Source: Pedobacter helvus
Lineage (GTDB): Bacteria > Bacteroidota > Bacteroidia > Sphingobacteriales > Sphingobacteriaceae
Direction of reading: 5' to 3'
Assembly: GCF_005925325.1 (NCBI RefSeq)
Contig: NZ_SRMP01000001.1
Location: forward strand, 806,001-870,000
Length of the DNA stretch: 64,000 nucleotides
This document shows, piece after piece, positions 59,291 through 64,000 of the stretch. The notes beneath the pieces were generated by a model that had not been told where the DNA came from, searched no databases, and worked only from the letters and a program-made list of their open reading frames with translations. Numbering within the stretch: the stretch's first letter is position 1; each line of letters starts with the position of its first letter. Position numbers and translations under genes: made by a program.

Positions 59291-61693
59291 ATGCGCTGGT
59301 TTCTCATCTCTATTATTTGTTCATTTATTGTCTTTAAAGCATCTAGTCAATCTAAAGTAGCCCAAAAGATCGCTTTAAATAATTCAGTCAATCCAACCAC
59401 CAATCTTTTTGTACACTTCGACAAAAATGTTTATTCCAATAATGAAACTGTTTATTTCACGGCGTATATTTTAAAAACTGGAAAATTCGAATTAAAGGAT
59501 CATAAAATTTTGGCCGTTGCTTTAATCAGAGATGTAGACACATCGATAATTAAGGTTGATAAATTTGTGACACAGGATGGTTTAGCCTTCGGAAATATAC
59601 TTATTCCCGATTCTGTAGCAACTGGAAATTATCATCTTTTAGCTTATACCGACAAACTCGTTAATGGCAAGCCCGAACTTATTTTTAAACAACCAATCAC
59701 TATTAAAACGAATATAGAACTTCCTTTCAGAGCAAACATTAAACTGATTGATAAGCCTAATATAGACAGTAAAGACAACAAGGTTTTAATCTCTGTAACC
59801 ACCCACGATTACAAGTTTTTGGCCAAACCCGTAACTGTTAATTACAAATACGGCTCGCTGCAAAAAACGGAGAAAACAGATGCTTCTGGACAACTATTAC
59901 TCACTATTCCAAAGCAAGAAAACCTCATAGATCCAAATATTCAAGTTAAGCTTAAACACCAAACAGATAGTAGTTTTTTAAGTGTGCCTTTACCTTCAGG
60001 AAAAACTAAAGCGTATGTAAAATTCTATCCCGAAAGCGGAAATCTAGTAAACAATGTAGTTTCGACAGTGGCTTGGGAAGTTACCGATTTGCAAAAAAGA
60101 CCAATTGCGTTAAAGGCATTTTTATTTAAGGACAATTCGCCAATTGATACTATAGAGACCAACAGTTATGGCATTGGAAAATTTAGATTATTGGCAGATG
60201 AGAATGCGGTTTATACTGTCAAATTAGATAACCAGAACCTTAAAGATTCTACCTACACGTTACCCAAAGCTCTTAATACTGGTTTAGTGATTAACATAGA
60301 AAATGCTGTGGTAAAAGATACATTAAGTTTAATCTTGAGAAATACCGGCAATCAAAAAGTTTTTATACGCGTACATAATTTCAAGCAATGCTTCTTAGAT
60401 ATTCCATTTGACATGAAGGTCAAGATGAGAAAACTAAAAATACCTTTAACAGATATACCTAAAGGAATAAGCACCATTACCATTACTGATAGTTTAGACA
60501 GGCCTCTAGCCGAACGATTATTTTTCGCAAATTACAATGATAAAGAAGTTCTATCAGCAAATACAGACAAAACAGTATATCAACAGCGAGAAAAAGTAAC
60601 ACTTAAATTGGAGTCAAAAAAGCTTCAAAATTCGATTGTATCCATTGCGGTTGTACAAGAAAACAGAATTGCATTGAAAAACAGTAATGATATTGAAAGT
60701 TATACCTACATTAAAAACGAGCTCGAAAATATATCACCCAATGGAAAAAGCTCTATCTATAAAGACCAAGATTATTTAGAACAGATTTTAAGGGTAAAAG
60801 GGTGGAGAAAATACACATGGCAACAAACCTTTAACAATAAACCATCAGATACTATCAAAACTACAGATAGTTTACTGATCACAGGTTTGGTAAAAAGAAC
60901 TAATAAAAAACCAATCACTTCGCCAATTAACTTAACCACTTTAGGTGATGATCAAATAAGAATTGTTAACACTTCAGCAGCCGGGATTTTTGATTTAAAT
61001 ACGCCTAATCTGGTCACAGAACATGGCAAGAAAATGTATCTATTCGTTAATGCAAACAATAGAGGAGATTATGGCATTCAAATTAATGATATGTTTGATA
61101 AGGCCAGTAAAATTTTGAGCGAAACAGAAGTTTCTTTTATTTCAACCGAACCTTTAAATTTAGCCAACAACTCAGATCTGGTTTTTAAGAATAACGAAAA
61201 AGCCATCCGACTAAAAGAAGTAGTCATCAAAAAAACTGACGACAGACGCTTTCACTATGCGAGAGGTGGCGCCGGCGCTAATGCATGTGGCGATTATGTA
61301 TGTATATACAATATATTGAATTGCAGAAATCATGTCGCTGATGTGGGTAATACACAACCTATTGCCGGAGTTACTTACAAAGGGAGTAATGGCCCATACC
61401 AAGAATGTAATAACTATGCAAAAGATGATAAATCATACGTAGAATTTGCAGGCATTCGTTACCATAAGGAATTTTACTTAGACGACTATAAAGATCCTTT
61501 GGAACCGGCTTTCTTTTCTACAATTTATTGGAATTACGGAACCATCTTGGATCAGAAAAAAGAAACTGAATTAACTTTTTACACAAGTGATATTACTGGA
61601 CCATTTAAAGTAATTATACAGGGTGTTACCGGTGGAGATGTAATTTATGCAGAAAAGAAATTTGAAGTAAAACAAAAAGGGCAAGTTAATTAA
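59291..61693 (+). CDS. Large exported MG2-like beta-rich protein of unknown function
   Basis: An 800-residue protein with a signal peptide from the ATG at 59291 ('MRWFLISIICSFIVFKASSQ'). About residues 35-140 resemble the MG2 domain of alpha-2-macroglobulin-like proteins ('LFVHFDKNVYSNNETVYFTAYIL'). More Ig-like stretches follow, and 'LRVKGWRKYTWQQTF' resembles Bacteroidota proteins annotated as carboxypeptidase-regulatory-like. The C-terminal 180 residues hold four Cys (CGDYVC, NCRN, EC) after 'EVVIKK', possibly a disulfide-bonded module. Earlier starts (TTG 59192, ATG 59204) would place 29-33 residues before the signal, so they are not preferred. Its role is not known. Confidence 0.65.
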   Translation: MRWFLISIICSFIVFKASSQSKVAQKIALNNSVNPTTNLFVHFDKNVYSNNETVYFTAYILKTGKFELKDHKILAVALIRDVDTSIIKVDKFVTQDGLAFGNILIPDSVATGNYHLLAYTDKLVNGKPELIFKQPITIKTNIELPFRANIKLIDKPNIDSKDNKVLISVTTHDYKFLAKPVTVNYKYGSLQKTEKTDASGQLLLTIPKQENLIDPNIQVKLKHQTDSSFLSVPLPSGKTKAYVKFYPESGNLVNNVVSTVAWEVTDLQKRPIALKAFLFKDNSPIDTIETNSYGIGKFRLLADENAVYTVKLDNQNLKDSTYTLPKALNTGLVINIENAVVKDTLSLILRNTGNQKVFIRVHNFKQCFLDIPFDMKVKMRKLKIPLTDIPKGISTITITDSLDRPLAERLFFANYNDKEVLSANTDKTVYQQREKVTLKLESKKLQNSIVSIAVVQENRIALKNSNDIESYTYIKNELENISPNGKSSIYKDQDYLEQILRVKGWRKYTWQQTFNNKPSDTIKTTDSLLITGLVKRTNKKPITSPINLTTLGDDQIRIVNTSAAGIFDLNTPNLVTEHGKKMYLFVNANNRGDYGIQINDMFDKASKILSETEVSFISTEPLNLANNSDLVFKNNEKAIRLKEVVIKKTDDRRFHYARGGAGANACGDYVCIYNILNCRNHVADVGNTQPIAGVTYKGSNGPYQECNNYAKDDKSYVEFAGIRYHKEFYLDDYKDPLEPAFFSTIYWNYGTILDQKKETELTFYTSDITGPFKVIIQGVTGGDVIYAEKKFEVKQKGQVN

Positions 61694-61705
61694 AACCTGC
61701 CCTTT
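61676..61705. terminator. Bidirectional terminator between converging genes
   Basis: AAAGGGCA (61676-61683) pairs with TGCCCTTT (61698-61705). The left arm overlaps the end of the MG2-like gene and the right arm lies 18 bases before the acs stop, so it can serve both strands. No long T-run is present. Confidence 0.6.
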
Positions 61706-61723
61706 GCTATGATTTAAAAAGCC

Positions 61724-63616
61724 TTAAGCTTTTGCCGCTTCGATAATCTCTTCTACTACTGCCGGATCTAACAAAGTTGAAATATCGCCTAAGTTTGAGG
61801 TTTCACCTTCGGCAATTTTCCTCAAAATCCTACGCATAATTTTACCAGATCTAGTTTTTGGCAAACCCGATACAAATAACATTTTATCAGGTTTGGCAAT
61901 AGCACCAATTACCCTCGTCACCGTTTGAAGGATATCTTTTTTAGTCAATTCTGCATCTTGATGATGATTTGGGTAAATGATGAAAGCGTAAATACCTTGT
62001 CCTTTCACATCATGAGGATAACCAACTACAGCACTTTCTACCACACCAGCATGCATATTAATTGCATTTTCAACTTCTGCGGTACCAATTCTATGTCCAG
62101 AAACGTTCAACACATCATCTACCCTACCTGTAATTCTGTAGTAACCATCCTCATCTCTTAAACAGCCATCTCCAGTAAAGTACATACCAGGATAAGTAGA
62201 GAAGTAAGTTTGTTTACAACGCTCATGATCCCCATAAGTGGTACGCAACATACCTGGCCAAGGAAACTTGATGCAAAGATTTCCACTTACGTCATTACCT
62301 TCAATCTCGTTACCATTTTCATCTACCAAAACAGGCTGAATACCTGGCAACGGCAAAGTCGCATAACTAGGTTTGGTTTTAGTTACAGTAGCAATTGGCG
62401 AAATCATGATACCACCAGTTTCTGTTTGCCACCAAGTATCTACAATCGGAGCTTTTCCACCACCAATTTTTTCATCAAACCAGTGCCAAGCTTCTTCGTT
62501 AATAGGTTCTCCTACCGAACCCAACACTCTCAACGAGCTTAAATCTTTTCCTTTCAGTGGTTCATCACCGAAGCCCATTAAAGATCTAATTGCAGTTGGA
62601 GCAGTGTAAAGCGTGTTCACTTTGTGTTTTTCTACAATATCCCAAAAACGAGAAGGTGTTGGATAAGTTGGAACGCCTTCGAAAATTAATGAGGTAGCTC
62701 CTTGAGAAAGTGGCCCATAAACAATATAAGAATGGCCAGTAATCCAACCGATATCTGCCGTACAGAAATAAACTTCATCTGGTTGATAATTGAAAACATT
62801 ACTGAAGGTATAACCAGCATAAACCATGTAACCACCACAAGTGTGCACCACGCCTTTCGGTTTTCCGGTAGAGCCAGAAGTATATAAAATGAAAAGCAAA
62901 TCTTCTGCGTCCATCTCTTCAGCTTCGCAAACTGCATTTACGTGCTTTACTTCATCTTCCCACCAAACATCTCTGCCTTTCAACATACTTACAGGTGTTC
63001 TTACATGCGTAAGTACAATAACTTTCTCTACAGTAGGACAACCAATTAATGCATCATCAATTACATCTTTTAGAGGAATAGGTTTTGCACCGCGATATAC
63101 ACCATCTGCAGTCACTACCAATTTACATTGCGAATCGTTAATTCTATCAGCAATAGATTTAGCAGAAAAACCACCGAAAATTACCGAATGGACTGCACCA
63201 ATACGAGCACAAGCTAAAACAGCAATAGCCAATTCTGGAACCATTGGCATATAAATACAAATACGATCTCCTTTTTGCGCCCCATTTCTTTTTAATACGT
63301 TAGCAAAGCGACAAACGGCTTCGTGCAACATTTTATAAGTTAAAATAATACTGTCTTGATCTGGGTTATTTGGTTCCCAGATAATTGCAGGCTTATCTGC
63401 GCTATGTTCTAAATGTCTGTCTAAACAATTTTCGGTAATATTAAGCTTAGCTCCTTCGAACCACTTAATTTCTGGTTCTTCAAAATTCCATGAAAGAACT
63501 TTGTACCAAGGTTTTCTCCATTGAAAGTTTTGAGCTACTTCGCCCCAAAACTGCTCTGGGTTTTCGATGCTTTTTTTGTAGCTTTCTTCATACTGCTCAA
63601 AAGATTTGATTTGCAT
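61724..63616 (-). CDS. acs: Acetyl-CoA synthetase (AMP-forming)
   Basis: A 630-residue cytoplasmic enzyme that activates acetate with ATP and CoA. The AMP-binding motif is 'LYTSGSTGKPKGVVHT', with 'VDTWWQTETGGIM' and 'YFTGDGCLRDEDGYYRITGRVDDVLNVSGHRIGTAEVE' marking the Acs family. The catalytic Lys592 lies in 'KTRSGKIMRR', the site commonly regulated by acetylation. Length is close to the usual 630-650. It is a single gene; a promoter must be in the 63617-63700 region, where no box matched the consensus well. Confidence 0.96.
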   Translation of the reverse strand: MQIKSFEQYEESYKKSIENPEQFWGEVAQNFQWRKPWYKVLSWNFEEPEIKWFEGAKLNITENCLDRHLEHSADKPAIIWEPNNPDQDSIILTYKMLHEAVCRFANVLKRNGAQKGDRICIYMPMVPELAIAVLACARIGAVHSVIFGGFSAKSIADRINDSQCKLVVTADGVYRGAKPIPLKDVIDDALIGCPTVEKVIVLTHVRTPVSMLKGRDVWWEDEVKHVNAVCEAEEMDAEDLLFILYTSGSTGKPKGVVHTCGGYMVYAGYTFSNVFNYQPDEVYFCTADIGWITGHSYIVYGPLSQGATSLIFEGVPTYPTPSRFWDIVEKHKVNTLYTAPTAIRSLMGFGDEPLKGKDLSSLRVLGSVGEPINEEAWHWFDEKIGGGKAPIVDTWWQTETGGIMISPIATVTKTKPSYATLPLPGIQPVLVDENGNEIEGNDVSGNLCIKFPWPGMLRTTYGDHERCKQTYFSTYPGMYFTGDGCLRDEDGYYRITGRVDDVLNVSGHRIGTAEVENAINMHAGVVESAVVGYPHDVKGQGIYAFIIYPNHHQDAELTKKDILQTVTRVIGAIAKPDKMLFVSGLPKTRSGKIMRRILRKIAEGETSNLGDISTLLDPAVVEEIIEAAKA

Positions 63617-64000
63617 AGTATATTTATAATAGGTTTTGGATTTGTTTGATTGCCAAATTAAGTAATTAAATACTATAAAAACATCAAAATCGTATCAATT
63701 TTACAAACATCCTATCAATAAATATGAGGTTTCATTTCAATTATGTTAACCTAGTAACCTTAACTAAAAAAGCCTTCACTTGTTAGCGAAGGCTTGGCGT
63801 TGAGCTTATAACTTAGTTCTATATTTTTTGAACATTTAAAACTAAAACAAAAGTAACTCACGTTATAAACATATCAAATACCGAAAAAATGGTATTTTCA
63901 TCATTATTTATAGCATTTTAAAGTCTGTTTAGTGTTAAAAACCTAATTTATACTTTTAGCCTTAACAGCTAGCAATTTATCTGTTTTGAGGAACAGATAA
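63617..64000. other. Gene-free right edge with three hairpins
   Basis: 384 bases without a supported gene. AAGCCTTC (63770-63777) with GAAGGCTT (63788-63795), preceded by an A-run, looks like a minus-strand terminator. AAATACC (63876-63882) pairs with GGTATTT (63891-63897). TTATCTGTT (63977-63985) pairs with AACAGATAA (63992-64000) at the very edge. A small RNA or the end of a gene outside the window is possible. Confidence 0.5.
63766..63795 (-). terminator. Terminator-like hairpin reading leftwards
   Basis: AAGCCTTC (63770-63777) and GAAGGCTT (63788-63795) form a perfect 8-bp stem with an A-run on the left that is a T-run on the minus strand. The gene it would serve must end between here and the right edge or outside the window. 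Confidence 0.55.

Noticed and set aside
62841..63254. Plus-strand open frame of 137 codons inside acs
   Set aside because: It is Ser/Thr-rich sequence complementary to the acetyl-CoA synthetase core; not a gene.

Overview
The window looks like chromosomal DNA of a Bacteroidota bacterium, most likely family Sphingobacteriaceae (Pedobacter or a close relative). The grounds are AT-rich DNA, SusC/SusD pairs, an ECF sigma/FecR/TonB-receptor trio, a Y_Y_Y-type propeller regulator, Bacteroidota-type promoters (TTG ... TAnnTTTG) and lipoproteins with the S-C-K-K type start. This is a family-level inference; no rRNA or tRNA gene is present to confirm it.

Layout. (1) 1-1.6 kb: the tail of an upstream gene, the tRNA hydroxylase trhO and a small four-helix-bundle protein. 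(2) 1.7-16.8 kb: a polysaccharide utilisation locus with a membrane regulator, SusC, SusD, a LamG lipoprotein, two 'glycoamylase'-fold lipoproteins best read as GH144 beta-1,2-glucanases, a GH3 beta-glucosidase and an esterase. (3) 16.9-20.0 kb: two small ligand-binding-type proteins, YebC and an SDR-type L-threonine dehydrogenase. (4) 20.1-25.0 kb: ECF sigma factor, FecR anti-sigma and an STN-domain TonB receptor without SusD. (5) 25.0-35.9 kb: ten genes that together look like a sugar C3-oxidation (3-keto-glycoside) module: three TIM-barrel isomerase/epimerase-type proteins, a gluconate-dehydrogenase-subunit-3-like protein, a GMC oxidoreductase, two Gfo/Idh oxidoreductases, a c-type cytochrome, a DUF1080 3-keto-disaccharide hydrolase/lyase and an MFS transporter. 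(6) 36-48.4 kb: YdcF, a lamin-tail surface protein, Asd, an EreA/TIKI-like secreted protein, PBP4-type carboxypeptidase, GH20 hexosaminidase and a tight four-gene SPFH/zinc-ribbon cluster. (7) 48.4-64 kb: an AsmA protein, an M28 peptidase, a REP-associated tyrosine transposase (RAYT), a TetR-TolC-EmrA-EmrB efflux operon with a clear operator, CsbD, an MG2-like protein and acetyl-CoA synthetase.

How the genes may work together. SusC/SusD and the surface lipoproteins would capture and cut a beta-glucan; the GH3 enzyme would finish the oligosaccharides to glucose. The following block could oxidise glycosides at C3 in the periplasm (GMC enzyme, small subunit and cytochrome c), split the 3-keto-glycoside (DUF1080), and isomerise, hydrate or reduce the products (TIM barrels, Gfo/Idh). 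This is the strongest candidate for a system worth experimental work.

Intergenic DNA is rich in short dispersed palindromes of at least three families. The RAYT gene at 53.5 kb itself carries two perfect hairpins between its HUH motif and its tyrosine helix. I saw no CRISPR array, rRNA, tRNA, prophage or complete insertion sequence.
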